A stretch of 64,000 nt of DNA, from contig JAHBTD010000004.1 of assembly GCA_019638775.1 (NCBI GenBank), positions 124,001-188,000 on the forward strand, written 5' to 3'. A model generated the notes under the pieces. It was not told the DNA's origin. It saw only the letters and a program-made list of their open reading frames with translations, and ran no database searches. Source of the stretch: Fimbriimonadaceae bacterium (GTDB taxonomy: Bacteria > Armatimonadota > Fimbriimonadia > Fimbriimonadales > Fimbriimonadaceae). The position numbers and the translations under genes are program-made. Below are positions 41,378 through 50,065 of this stretch, in pieces (within the stretch, counting starts at the first letter, position 1; each line of letters begins with the position of its first letter).

Positions 41378-42547
41378 ATGAACACAGAAAACTTAAAGAT
41401 GATTCCGGTCGCCGATACGGTGGACATGTCTATATGGACGGGCTACGAAGATGTCCTCCATAGCACGTGGATGCTGAACCGGCGCGGCGCTTTCCAAGTG
41501 ACACGACACTTGCCTGGAAAGCTCAACGACACAGCGCTTTCTGAAGCCTTGGTGGCTTTGGGAGGGCGACTTTTACTTGAGCGGCATTCGTGGTCGTCAA
41601 AGGGATACGTTTATGAATTTGACGACGCAATTTTGTCGCTAAGCTCGAACATACTGTCTATCGCTGCAATGACGAAAGATTTCGCCTTGCAGCTTGCTGA
41701 AGAAACGGCTAAACACTTTGTCGTGAAAGAACCAAGCGACAAGAAGGTAACGATCGAGTTCTGCTATGCGGGACAGTGCGGCGTTGCCAGAAACAGCCGT
41801 GAGATCGAAGCTCCCTACTGGGAATCGATCAAGACGAACTACCCGCTCTCTGCACAGGAAGAGCTGGACGACCTGACTTCGAAGGCGAAGCCCACAGGCG
41901 GAAGGCTGATCCTATTCACTGGACCTCCTGGAACAGGCAAGACCACGGCGGCTAGAGCCCTGGCGAAAGCTTGGTACGGGTGGTGCAAGGGCGTGTACGT
42001 GCTCGATCCCGAAAGGTTCTTTGGGGCGCCTGCGTACATGATGGAACTGCTTACTGACACTGAAAGCAACGACGATGATGACGACGACGATACCGAGACG
42101 ACCGACGAAGAGAAGACACCCGCGAAGTGGGTGCTCTTCATCATCGAGGACGCGGACGAGTACATCTCGGCGACATCGAAGGAGCGCTACGGTCGAGAAG
42201 TCGCGCGGGTATTGAACCTGCTCGATGGAATGATTGGTCAGGGCTTGAACATCCTGATGCTCTTTTCGGCGAATATGGAGCCGTCAGAGGTCAACGAGGC
42301 CTTTGCCAGACCCGGACGGTGCTTGAGGTCTATCGACTTTGGTCGATTGACGCCCGAGGAAGCGATTGATTGGGCAAGGAAAAATGGTCTTGACCTGAAT
42401 CGCTTAGAATCGGCGGCTGGCAAGACAATCGGATTTAGAAATCGATCCGATTTCTCGCTTGCTGAACTTTACGAGCTTCTGCGATTGCAGGGTGAGGACA
42501 GTGTCCCCTCAATCATCGCGGAATTGCCGGAACCGGTAATGCTCTAA
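41378..42547 (+). CDS. AAA+ ATPase with N-terminal substrate domain
   Basis: 389 residues. The Walker A motif GPPGTGKTT is at 182-190, Walker B VLFIIEDAD at 252-260, and the Arg-finger region FARPGRCLRSIDFGRLT follows. The N-terminal 165 residues lack a known enzyme motif and may be a DUF5925-like adaptor domain. A run of about 12 Asp residues with Glu and Thr (231-246) sits between Walker A and B. It resembles proteasome/FtsH-like classical AAA folds for substrate remodelling; target unknown. No ribosome site is visible. No partner protease is adjacent. Confidence 0.78.
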   Translation: MNTENLKMIPVADTVDMSIWTGYEDVLHSTWMLNRRGAFQVTRHLPGKLNDTALSEALVALGGRLLLERHSWSSKGYVYEFDDAILSLSSNILSIAAMTKDFALQLAEETAKHFVVKEPSDKKVTIEFCYAGQCGVARNSREIEAPYWESIKTNYPLSAQEELDDLTSKAKPTGGRLILFTGPPGTGKTTAARALAKAWYGWCKGVYVLDPERFFGAPAYMMELLTDTESNDDDDDDDTETTDEEKTPAKWVLFIIEDADEYISATSKERYGREVARVLNLLDGMIGQGLNILMLFSANMEPSEVNEAFARPGRCLRSIDFGRLTPEEAIDWARKNGLDLNRLESAAGKTIGFRNRSDFSLAELYELLRLQGEDSVPSIIAELPEPVML

Positions 42548-42553
42548 GCCTTG

Positions 42554-42577
42554 CAGCCTTTGCATCCGCAAAGGCTG
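42554..42577 (+). terminator. Hairpin after the AAA+ gene
   Basis: CAGCCTTTGC and GCAAAGGCTG form a perfect 10-bp stem with ATCC loop, seven bases after the stop. It is followed by GGGGTTTAC, a short T-run, so termination is plausible. Confidence 0.5.
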
Positions 42578-42670
42578 GGGTTTACAACTGCACCAACTCA
42601 GTACCAAAAACGTAGTCCCTTTCAGACACTAACCGTACGTTTCGCGAGTAGAACTTGTAAGCTACTTTCA

Positions 42671-44038
42671 ATGTCCAAAGAACGCTCGATCCTCTTTCTT
42701 GCGATGAGCGGGGTTAGGATCAAGGACAAGGAACTTCTCGAATTTGGCATGACCCTCCCTGGATTCGTGGAGCGGGGCAAAGTCATCGCTTCCCTGCCAA
42801 GCCTTGGACTCCTTACTCTTGCTGCGCTCACCCCGGAACACTGGCGGGTCGAGTATCGAGAAGTTGACGCCGAGATCGAAGAGACGGTTCAAGCGATACT
42901 TCGAGAGCGGTTTGATGTTGTTGCGATCTCTTCGCTCACAGCCCGTATCCTTGATGCCTATTCTATTGCCGATCAATTGAGGTCGGAGGGGATGACCGTC
43001 GTGCTTGGGGGATTGCATGCGTCTGTCATGCCATCTGAAGCGGCAAACCATGCCGACTCCGTGGTGGTTGGGGAGGGCGAGTCCGTGTGGAAGCAAGTTC
43101 TTGCCGACTTTGAAGCAGGAAAGCTCCAACAAAGATACACGACTCTCGGCACGACGGAACAACGCTATTCCTTTGCAGACTCCCCACTTCCCCGCTTCGA
43201 CCTTCTCGACATAAACCGCTACAACAGAATCACAATCCAAACCACACGCGGGTGCCCTCTCGACTGCTCCTTTTGTGCGGCTTCCCGAATGATCAGCAGC
43301 TACAAACGAAAGCCGATTCCTCGCATTCGGCGGGAGATCGAAGCCATTCTTGACCGTTGGCCGAAGCCTTTTATAGAGCTTGCCGACGACAACACATTCA
43401 TCCATCGAAAGTGGTCCCTCGAACTGGTGCAAATGATCGGTGAATATCCAGTTCGCTGGTTTACCGAAACCGACATTCGACTTGCCGACGACCCCGAACT
43501 TCTTGATGCTCTTGCCAAGTCCGGATGTGCGCAGGTTCTTATCGGGTTGGAGTCGTCTGCGCCAGAGTCCCTTTCCGAAACCGACCGAGGCGGCTGGAAA
43601 CGAAAGCAGCTTGAGTTTTACGCGGAGAAGATTGACCGCATTCAATCCGCCGGAATTTCGGTGAACGGGTGCTTTATCCTGGGTTTCGATCATGACGACG
43701 TTGGCGTCTTTGACCGCACGCGAGAGTTCGTCGAGAGACTGAATCTCTCTGAAGTACAAATCACGATACTCACTCCTTTCCCAGGCACTGCCCTTACAAA
43801 CCGGCTTCGTGACGAGGGCCGTCTTTTGAAGCCCATTTACTGGGATGAATGCACCCTTTTCGATGTGACCTACAGGCCACAAAAGATGTCGCCTGATGAC
43901 TTGCGAGACGGCTTCCGCCGTCTTGCCGGAGAAATCTATTCAGATGATGCCACTGCTCAAAGAAAACAGTCCTTTCATAGTAGTCTGCGAAAGTCAAAGC
44001 GCAGAGTCCAGGAGACCATCAATCATGGAAGTCCTTAA
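42671..44038 (+). CDS. B12-binding-type radical SAM protein
   Basis: 455 residues. The N-terminal part is a Rossmann-like B12-binding fold (VVLGGLHASVMPSEAANHAD, and GEGE), and the radical SAM core has CPLDCSFC with Cys 195, 199 and 202. Such proteins methylate or rearrange natural products, lipids or sterol-like compounds; I cannot name the substrate. The conserved DxHxxG cobalamin-ligand is not obvious, so B12 binding is uncertain. Start is the ATG at 42671; the frame upstream lacks family features. It overlaps the next membrane protein gene by 14 bases. Confidence 0.85.
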   Translation: MSKERSILFLAMSGVRIKDKELLEFGMTLPGFVERGKVIASLPSLGLLTLAALTPEHWRVEYREVDAEIEETVQAILRERFDVVAISSLTARILDAYSIADQLRSEGMTVVLGGLHASVMPSEAANHADSVVVGEGESVWKQVLADFEAGKLQQRYTTLGTTEQRYSFADSPLPRFDLLDINRYNRITIQTTRGCPLDCSFCAASRMISSYKRKPIPRIRREIEAILDRWPKPFIELADDNTFIHRKWSLELVQMIGEYPVRWFTETDIRLADDPELLDALAKSGCAQVLIGLESSAPESLSETDRGGWKRKQLEFYAEKIDRIQSAGISVNGCFILGFDHDDVGVFDRTREFVERLNLSEVQITILTPFPGTALTNRLRDEGRLLKPIYWDECTLFDVTYRPQKMSPDDLRDGFRRLAGEIYSDDATAQRKQSFHSSLRKSKRRVQETINHGSP

Positions 44039-44687
44039 GCTTGCTGTCAAGGTCCTGTCGTTTCGTGCGACGAAGGAGGAGTTAAGCAAGATCGGCCCAG
44101 CCCATCTTTTGCTGGGAGTGGTCATGACTTGGCTCGTTGGGATGGGAAGATGGTGGGACGATCCCGAAGCTCTGCCGACCCAAAAGTCAGGAGCTGGCTC
44201 GGTCATTTACATCTTTGTTCTTGGAACGGTCCTGTGGCTTTTCTGCAGACCCATTTTCAGAGAGAACTCCAAGTGGATTCAAATGGTGGGCTTCATAGGG
44301 CTCACTGCGCCCCCTGCGGCTTTGTATGCCATTCCTGTCGAACGCTTTACAGACCTGCATACGGCAGGCTCAATCAACTATACGTTTCTGGGGATCGTTG
44401 CCATATATCGCGTGGCATTGATGCTCTGGTACTTGTGCAAGATTCACAGTATTGGAGTTTGGGCGGCGGCATCGGTGATTGGACTTCCGATCACAGCGAT
44501 GTTGTCCATATTGTTTGCGACGGGCCTAATGAACGCAATTGCCAACGTGATGAGCAACATCCGAGAGATTCACTCTTCTGAATTCGCCGGCTTTGGGGAA
44601 GCGATTTTCACAATCGGATGTGGAGCAATTGTGTTGTTACCTGTGTTCGGATTCAGTTACATAAAGGCCTGGCGAGATGCACAATAG
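44025..44687 (+). CDS. Membrane protein coupled to the radical SAM protein
   Basis: 220 residues with about five or six transmembrane segments (GPAHLLLGVVMTWLVGMGRWW, SVIYIFVLGTVLWLFC, MVGFIGLTAPPAALYAI, FLGIVAIYRVALMLWYLC and more). An AGGAG site at 44010-44014 precedes the ATG at 44025, and the gene overlaps the radical SAM stop, so translation is coupled. No family recognised; possibly YIP1-like by topology. Confidence 0.7.
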   Translation: MEVLKLAVKVLSFRATKEELSKIGPAHLLLGVVMTWLVGMGRWWDDPEALPTQKSGAGSVIYIFVLGTVLWLFCRPIFRENSKWIQMVGFIGLTAPPAALYAIPVERFTDLHTAGSINYTFLGIVAIYRVALMLWYLCKIHSIGVWAAASVIGLPITAMLSILFATGLMNAIANVMSNIREIHSSEFAGFGEAIFTIGCGAIVLLPVFGFSYIKAWRDAQ

Positions 44688-44738
44688 CTTTTGATATAGC
44701 GTGGCTCAAGTCTTCAATAGAGACGATGCTAGCTGGCA

Positions 44739-45617
44739 TTACTCGCTCCATTTCATATCCTGCTCCGTATACGACGGATAGTCGATGGTGTCATAAAGCT
44801 CGGCCCGGGTGCGCATCTTATCCATCCACCCAGCCTGTGTCCCCGTCGCCAGCAACTCTGCGTAAAACTCCTCAATGGCTTTGAGCATCACACGAAGAGC
44901 CGTGACCGGGAAGATCACCATCTCATAGCCAAGCTCTTTGAACCGAGAAGCCGGAATGAGAGGGGTCTTCCCAAACTCCGTCATGTTCGCCAACAGCGGC
45001 GCTTTCACCCCTATCCGAAAGGTCTCAAACTCGGCCTCGTTGGCAAGCCCCTCCGGGAAAATTGCATCAGCACCAGCATCCACATAAGCCTTTGCCCGTT
45101 CGATTGCAGAGTCCAAGCCCTCTACCCCGCGCGCGTCCGTACGCGCGATAATCATAAACGACGGGTCGCGCTTCGCCGAAACGGCAGCCCTTAGCTTGCT
45201 CACCATCTCTCCCACCGGGATAACTTCTTTGCCGTCAAGGTGCCCGCACCGCTTCGGGCTGAACTGGTCCTCAATATGGATTCCGGCAAGTCCGGCCCGC
45301 TCCATCTCGATCACCGTACGAACAGCGTTCCATACATCCCCGAAAGCCGTATCCGCGTCGCAGATCATCGGCACCGGCGCTGCCGCGCAGGCTTGCGCGG
45401 CGACGCCCGACATTTCGTTCAAAGTCGTCAAAGCGATGTCGGGCATCCCCAGCAGATTGTTCGTGATCGCGCCTCCGCTCAGATAAGCCGCCTTCGCTCC
45501 CTGCTTATAGGCCGCCAAAGCTGACAGCGCGCTGAAAGCACCCGGCATCACGACGATATCCTGCTTCATCAGATCGCGCAACGTCTGACCCGGAGACTTA
45601 AGGGGTGGATGCACCAT
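44739..45617 (-). CDS. prpB: Methylisocitrate lyase / isocitrate lyase family
   Basis: 292 residues. Cleaves 2-methylisocitrate to pyruvate and succinate in the methylcitrate cycle. The catalytic block KRCGH (122-126) in EDQFSPKRCGHLDGKEV and PVPMICDADTAFGD identify the PEP mutase/isocitrate lyase superfamily; KRCGH is the PrpB type. I use the ATG at 45617 (MVHPPLKSPG), because the longer frame to 45692 overlaps the divergent cytochrome-like gene. Oxaloacetate-decarboxylase-type relatives remain possible. Confidence 0.85.
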   Translation of the reverse strand: MVHPPLKSPGQTLRDLMKQDIVVMPGAFSALSALAAYKQGAKAAYLSGGAITNNLLGMPDIALTTLNEMSGVAAQACAAAPVPMICDADTAFGDVWNAVRTVIEMERAGLAGIHIEDQFSPKRCGHLDGKEVIPVGEMVSKLRAAVSAKRDPSFMIIARTDARGVEGLDSAIERAKAYVDAGADAIFPEGLANEAEFETFRIGVKAPLLANMTEFGKTPLIPASRFKELGYEMVIFPVTALRVMLKAIEEFYAELLATGTQAGWMDKMRTRAELYDTIDYPSYTEQDMKWSE

Positions 45618-45691
45618 ATAATGTGAGCGTACCCGCGCGGTTTGCGAACGATAGGTGAACCACGGGACGGATCCATCGTCTGGAACCTTCA

Positions 45692-46126
45692 ATGAAGTTT
45701 TGCGTTGCCGTCGTTGCCCTATCTGTCGTAGCTGCTTCAGCCTATGCCCGCCCTGACTTTTGGGACGAGTTCGTCAAGCACTACAGCATTAAGGAAGATT
45801 CGACAATCTTCATAACCAAATGCCAGACCTGTCACACAGCCCGTCCACCGCAACGCAATGACTACGGGCGGTCCATTCGCACGGCCTACCGAAACGCAAA
45901 GCCAGGACAGCGGATGCCGGATGTGTTCAAAGCCGTCGAAGACCTGGATTCCGACAAGGACGGTACCAAGAACGGCGAAGAGATCAAGGCGGGGACGCTT
46001 CCCGGCGACGCTGAAAGCAAACCGGCGAAGAAGGATGGAATTGATCCGATTTATACGCTTCCCTTGGCAGGAATTCTTGGCATTGCCGTCTTTGGTGTGT
46101 CAGCGCGTCGATCTCGTACGTCTTAG
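45692..46126 (+). CDS. Secreted CxxCH / Asp-box protein
   Basis: 144 residues with signal peptide (VAVVALSVVAASAYA), a single CQTCH haem-c type motif (44-48) in a HYSIKEDSTIFITKCQTCHTARPP block, an Asp-rich calcium-binding box DSDKDGTKNGEEI (86-98) and a C-terminal membrane helix followed by Arg residues. The next gene repeats this layout, so the two are tandem paralogues. Either a small membrane-anchored monohaem cytochrome or a redox/zinc motif; with only one CxxCH and no clear Met ligand, haem binding needs proof. Confidence 0.7.
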   Translation: MKFCVAVVALSVVAASAYARPDFWDEFVKHYSIKEDSTIFITKCQTCHTARPPQRNDYGRSIRTAYRNAKPGQRMPDVFKAVEDLDSDKDGTKNGEEIKAGTLPGDAESKPAKKDGIDPIYTLPLAGILGIAVFGVSARRSRTS

Positions 46127-46131
46127 GCAAT

Positions 46132-46992
46132 ATGAGATTCGCCTCTGCAGCCCGACTGTGTCTGGGCTTGACCCTTGTTAGTTGCATTGCGTGTATTGCC
46201 CAAGCAAAACCTGAATTCTTAGAAGTCTATCGTGCACATTACGGATTGAAGGACGGCACGAAACTCGGTGATGCAAGCTGCACCAACTGCCATACTCAAC
46301 CCCCTCGCCGCAACCCGTTCGGCAAGGATATTGAGCACGAGTATGAGGCAAGCCCAGGGGGACAACTCACAGCTGCCATGCTCGACAGCGTCGGTTCCAA
46401 GGATTCCGATGGAGATGGATTTTCCAATGCCGACGAAATCAAGGCCGACACGCTCCCCGGCGATCCTGCAAGCAAACCCGTGGGACCAGCGACAACAGGA
46501 TCGGAGGGTCAAGGAGCCAGTGCGACTCCGGCAACAGAGTCACCTTCGGGAATCGATTGGGAGGAGCAGATCAATCCCAAGCACACCTTTCACCCATTGA
46601 TTGTCCATTTTCCAATTGGGCTTTTTCTGTTTGGGGCGTTTCTTGAAGTGCTTGGAAAGCGTCGGGGTGAATCAAAGCTTCGAGAATTCGCACTCTGGAA
46701 TCTTGGATTCGGCGCGATCTTTGGAGTTCTTGGAGCAGTCACAGGGCTCATCGCGATTTTCAGGTTAGGGCTTAGCTTCTCAGGCATCGCTCTACTTCAC
46801 CTCATCATTGCTGGAGCGGCCGCGGTTCTTATGGTGGTGATCGCGTTGTGGCGGCGAAAAGACATGCCCGATACAGCTGCTTACTGGACCGTTCTTGCGC
46901 TTACTTGTCTGGCGATTGCTGTCGGTGGGCACCTTGGGGCGACGATGGTTTTCAATCCAGAGACCTTGGCCTTTGTCGGGCTTCGTCTTTGA
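46132..46992 (+). CDS. CxxCH / Asp-box protein fused to DUF2231 membrane domain
   Basis: 286 residues. Signal peptide, CTNCH (50-54) with the same HYGLKDGTKLGDASC ... CHTQPPRRN layout as its neighbour, Asp box DSDGDGFSNADEI (91-103), a Ser/Thr/Pro linker, then a DUF2231 domain (HPLIVHFPIGLFLFGAF, about 155 onwards) with four helices and the GHLGATMVF end. DUF2231 is a membrane domain of unknown function, some with haem-like His pairs. The gene begins five bases after the first, so they form an operon and may act together in electron transfer. Confidence 0.75.
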   Translation: MRFASAARLCLGLTLVSCIACIAQAKPEFLEVYRAHYGLKDGTKLGDASCTNCHTQPPRRNPFGKDIEHEYEASPGGQLTAAMLDSVGSKDSDGDGFSNADEIKADTLPGDPASKPVGPATTGSEGQGASATPATESPSGIDWEEQINPKHTFHPLIVHFPIGLFLFGAFLEVLGKRRGESKLREFALWNLGFGAIFGVLGAVTGLIAIFRLGLSFSGIALLHLIIAGAAAVLMVVIALWRRKDMPDTAAYWTVLALTCLAIAVGGHLGATMVFNPETLAFVGLRL

Positions 46993-47127
46993 GAATAGTG
47001 AAATGGTTCGCACGGCAACGAATCTTGTGGGACATCCCGCAACGTTTGCCAGGAACAGATTTGACATCGCCCCAAAAATAGAAGTACCGGTGAACGTTCT
47101 GCAGTGGGGAGGAGAACAAAGGCTGGT

Positions 47128-47150
47128 GCCCAGTTGTGGGGAGACTGGGC
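47128..47150. terminator. Hairpin between convergent genes
   Basis: GCCCAGT and ACTGGGC form a 7-bp stem with a 9-base loop. On the plus strand it is followed by TACCGCCTTTT. It could end transcripts from the DUF2231 side; its right arm reaches the end of the convergent gene. Confidence 0.35.
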
Positions 47151-48439
47151 TACCGCCTTTTAAACACTTTTGCCGGACTCGTTAGGCTAAATTCTGTTCC
47201 ACCCGCAACCAATCGTGCCTCAACCATGACGGCATAGTTTTTCCCCTTTGCAAGGTGGACATCCAAGCTCATCTTCGTGCGACTCGTTTGGGCCTTTTCA
47301 GGGGTGACCGTCTCAACGATCTCCCACTTCTGGGGTCGAAAGTCGAGCGTTTCTGAAGCGACCAACCAGGTTCTCAAAACCCTTAAATTCTCAGACGGGG
47401 CTTCAATGCTTGCGATGGCAGTATCGGGTCGCCTGGGATCCGCCTTGATCTGTAAAGCGACCTTCGGCATTTGAAACTCGCCAGCACAAGACTTTGCAAA
47501 CGCCCTTATCGCTTCCACAGTCATGCGCAAGTCACCGAGTCCATGCCCTGCATTGGGGACGATCAAGGTCCACGTTGGCTGCTTGAGATCGCCCACATAG
47601 TTGCTGAGGGCATCGACCGTCCAGTACGGGTCGTTCCCGCCATTGACGATCAGCGTGGGGGCTTTGATTGCGGCACGGTAGGTATAGGGATCGATCATTT
47701 GCGAGAGGAACTTTCCGTCAGCCGTATCAAGTTTTGCTTGCAGCCCGCGCCTTGTGTAATCCTGAATCTGTGCGCTGTACTCTCCCCAACTCTCGATCTG
47801 GTGCCTCATCTGTTTGCCGACATTAAGGTTGTCGATCACACAAGGGGCGATACCGACAACTCGCTTGTCTTTTGCCGCGCCAACAAACCACGTCGTCCAG
47901 CCACGCTTGCTAAAGCCAGTGACGACGAACTTCGAGATGGGATTGACCGATTGTTTGGTCGTTGATTGGACGGCGTCCATCGCGCGTATCGCGCTCTTTG
48001 TCATGGGAAAAAGGAGCGGCCAGGTTGGATCTTTCGTTTCAAGGTACTTCTCGAAAGTGTGAGCAATCAGATCATCCTCTTTCATGTCCCAGATCGGCTG
48101 ATTGGGGATATTGAAGAGGATCGCGATCGGCAAACCGGACATTTCGGCGACGATCTGCGCTTGTGCCAAGTCCGCCATGTTGGGTTCACCACCCGTGATA
48201 TAAAGAATCGCAGTCCCTTTTGCTGCTACGGTCCGCGGTTCCAAAACCGCCACCGTATGCCTCCACGGTACGCCTTGCCAGGTCAAGCTCGTCATCTTGA
48301 TGTCGGCTCGGCGGTCGGTAACCTTCTCCACCTCAAAGCGAAAACTTTCGTCCTTTAAGGCCAAATAGTCATAAAACGCTTGCTGAGGCGGCACATTTGT
48401 TGTAAGTGCGGTTAGAGACAATGCGAGCATGCCGAGCAT
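47150..48439 (-). CDS. PhoPQ-activated pathogenicity-related (PQAA) alpha/beta hydrolase
   Basis: 429 residues with a signal-like start (MLGMLALSLTALTT). Matches the PQAA family: LTWQGVPWRHTVAVLEP, GGEPNMADLAQAQIVAEMSGLPIAILFNIPNQP (in parts), a nucleophile elbow GFSKRGWT and GGNDPYWTVDAL. It is an alpha/beta-hydrolase fold of unknown substrate; despite the name, the family is widespread in environmental bacteria and often secreted. Stands alone, divergent from the copper amine oxidase-like gene. Confidence 0.85.
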   Translation of the reverse strand: MLGMLALSLTALTTNVPPQQAFYDYLALKDESFRFEVEKVTDRRADIKMTSLTWQGVPWRHTVAVLEPRTVAAKGTAILYITGGEPNMADLAQAQIVAEMSGLPIAILFNIPNQPIWDMKEDDLIAHTFEKYLETKDPTWPLLFPMTKSAIRAMDAVQSTTKQSVNPISKFVVTGFSKRGWTTWFVGAAKDKRVVGIAPCVIDNLNVGKQMRHQIESWGEYSAQIQDYTRRGLQAKLDTADGKFLSQMIDPYTYRAAIKAPTLIVNGGNDPYWTVDALSNYVGDLKQPTWTLIVPNAGHGLGDLRMTVEAIRAFAKSCAGEFQMPKVALQIKADPRRPDTAIASIEAPSENLRVLRTWLVASETLDFRPQKWEIVETVTPEKAQTSRTKMSLDVHLAKGKNYAVMVEARLVAGGTEFSLTSPAKVFKRR

Positions 48440-48523
48440 AGTTTTACGATACCTTTCCCTTCAAGTTATGAACTTGATAGAGATTGAGAACGATCCCTTA
48501 ACACTTCCCGTCGTACTGCTGGG

Positions 48524-48552
48524 TTGACTTCTGGTGACAAAACTGCGAAAAT
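48524..48552 (+). promoter_or_regulatory. Possible sigma-70 promoter
   Basis: TTGACT (48524-48529), a 17-base spacer, and GAAAAT (48547-48552), four of six for the -10. It lies about 47 bases before the ATG at 48599. Weak but correctly placed. Confidence 0.4.
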
Positions 48553-48598
48553 AGGAAAGTTGAGTCAACGGAACAACCGACTGACCTGGCAGGTGGAT

Positions 48599-49957
48599 AT
48601 GAAGTTCTGGAAGAAGTGGAGTGCGGTAGCTGGGGCATTGCTCGTCGTCACGGCATCGCAAGCCTTCTATTACGATACGAAGATTTTGATTGATCGAGCG
48701 ATCAATAGCCCGACGTTTACGGTTCGCTATAGCGGCACACATGCTGCCACCGTCGAACTTAGGGTGAACGGCGTAAGCATCGGTACGCGAAGCGTGAATG
48801 CATCGCAGACCAGCGGCGAAACCAACTTTAACATCGATCTGACGTCGCTCTCAGCAGCCGACAACGAGATCGAAGTTCGCCTTTTTGACAAGAGCGGCAA
48901 GCTCGTGGGCACCGAGAAGACAAGAATTCTCGCCGACACTCAGGACACTTCCGTTGTCCGTTTGTCCAGCCTCAAGAATGGGCAAACCGTGATGGGAACG
49001 GTTGATATCAAGGTTGGCTTTGGTCGCGAATTGCGAAACGTGTACGTGAGCTTCTTTATTAATAAAGAGTTCAAGGGCATGACCAACTACGCACCGTTTG
49101 CGTTCTCGTGGGACACAACTCGCGAAGCCAACGGCTGGCACGACGTTGAGGCATGGGTCGTTGACGATTCCAGCATGACCTTCAAGTCACAAACCTATCG
49201 GCTCTTTGTGAACAACCCCGGTGGTGAAACCAATCGACGCCTCCCCGGCTCGACTCCTGTCACCTCTCCGCCAAAAGTGAACACAACTGGCTCGGTGCCG
49301 ATCAAGGTCGCGAACACGACAAACTCGGTTGCGGCGGCGACGACCATTGCAACACCACCCAAAGCAAGCAGCCTTTCTGCAGCAATCACTATCGTGACGG
49401 CGGCTACGGTTGGTCAGGCCAGCAGCGTTAAGCCCGCTTTCACCCCGAACCCTGCAACTGCAGGCGCTCGTGCGGTGACTCCGGGAATTAACAAGGCCCC
49501 GATCAACACAAAGATCCAAACCGTTCCGACGGGTGTGAACAGTGTTGCTACAGCAGCAAGCGTGATCAGCATCCAGAAGGGACAGAAGTTGCCCAACATC
49601 GGCACTTTTGCCATTATTTTGAATTCGCGAATCGTGAACTTCGACGTTCAGCCGCGCGTTCAAGATGGCGTGCCGCTCACTCCACTCCGACATCTTCTTG
49701 AAGAGGCCGGTGGTGAAGTGAATTGGACAAACGCCACGAAGTCACTCAATGCCAAGACGGACGGCCGTGAAGTCTATATTCGCATCGGCGACAGACTCGC
49801 GAAAGTCAATGATATGACCATTGAGATGGAACTGGCTCCGTTCCTTGAAAAGGGTCGGACAATCGTTCCTTTGAGCTTCATTCGAGACGTGCTTAACGTT
49901 GATGTGGATTACGACCCCAAGACGGGACACGTCGTCATCACCTCAGTTAAAAAGTAA
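48599..49957 (+). CDS. Secreted protein with copper-amine-oxidase-like C-terminal domain
   Basis: 452 residues. N-terminal signal, then two Ig-like (Big) domains (INSPTFTVRYSG...; GQTVMGTVDIKVGFG), an Ala/Thr/Val-rich linker (about 240-330), and a C-terminal copper amine oxidase N-domain (stalk) motif: GVPLTPLRHLLEEAGGEV and TIVPLSFIRDVLNVDVDYDPKTG. This domain is common in secreted proteins of Firmicutes-like and armatimonad-like bacteria, probably for wall binding, not catalysis. Start is the ATG at 48599 with the signal peptide directly following. Ends in an intrinsic terminator. Confidence 0.85.
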   Translation: MKFWKKWSAVAGALLVVTASQAFYYDTKILIDRAINSPTFTVRYSGTHAATVELRVNGVSIGTRSVNASQTSGETNFNIDLTSLSAADNEIEVRLFDKSGKLVGTEKTRILADTQDTSVVRLSSLKNGQTVMGTVDIKVGFGRELRNVYVSFFINKEFKGMTNYAPFAFSWDTTREANGWHDVEAWVVDDSSMTFKSQTYRLFVNNPGGETNRRLPGSTPVTSPPKVNTTGSVPIKVANTTNSVAAATTIATPPKASSLSAAITIVTAATVGQASSVKPAFTPNPATAGARAVTPGINKAPINTKIQTVPTGVNSVATAASVISIQKGQKLPNIGTFAIILNSRIVNFDVQPRVQDGVPLTPLRHLLEEAGGEVNWTNATKSLNAKTDGREVYIRIGDRLAKVNDMTIEMELAPFLEKGRTIVPLSFIRDVLNVDVDYDPKTGHVVITSVKK

Positions 49958-49976
49958 ACTTCGCAACTCCCGTTGA

Positions 49977-50012
49977 GAAGGCGCTCCGATTACCCGGAGC
50001 GCCTTCTTTTTT
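49977..50012 (+). terminator. Rho-independent terminator
   Basis: GAAGGCGCTCCG / CGGAGCGCCTTC, 12-bp perfect stem with a 6-base loop, followed by TTTTTT (50007-50012). It ends the copper amine oxidase-like gene, and rules out the HD-GYP start at 49973. Confidence 0.92.
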
Positions 50013-50065
50013 GCCTGGATTATCCAGCGATACCTGCCAACAATGCAGATAGGGAGTTTTTTCGT

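Noticed and set aside
42668-43882. 404-codon minus-strand frame antisense to the radical SAM gene
   Set aside because: The plus-strand radical SAM protein has clear motifs; this frame has none.
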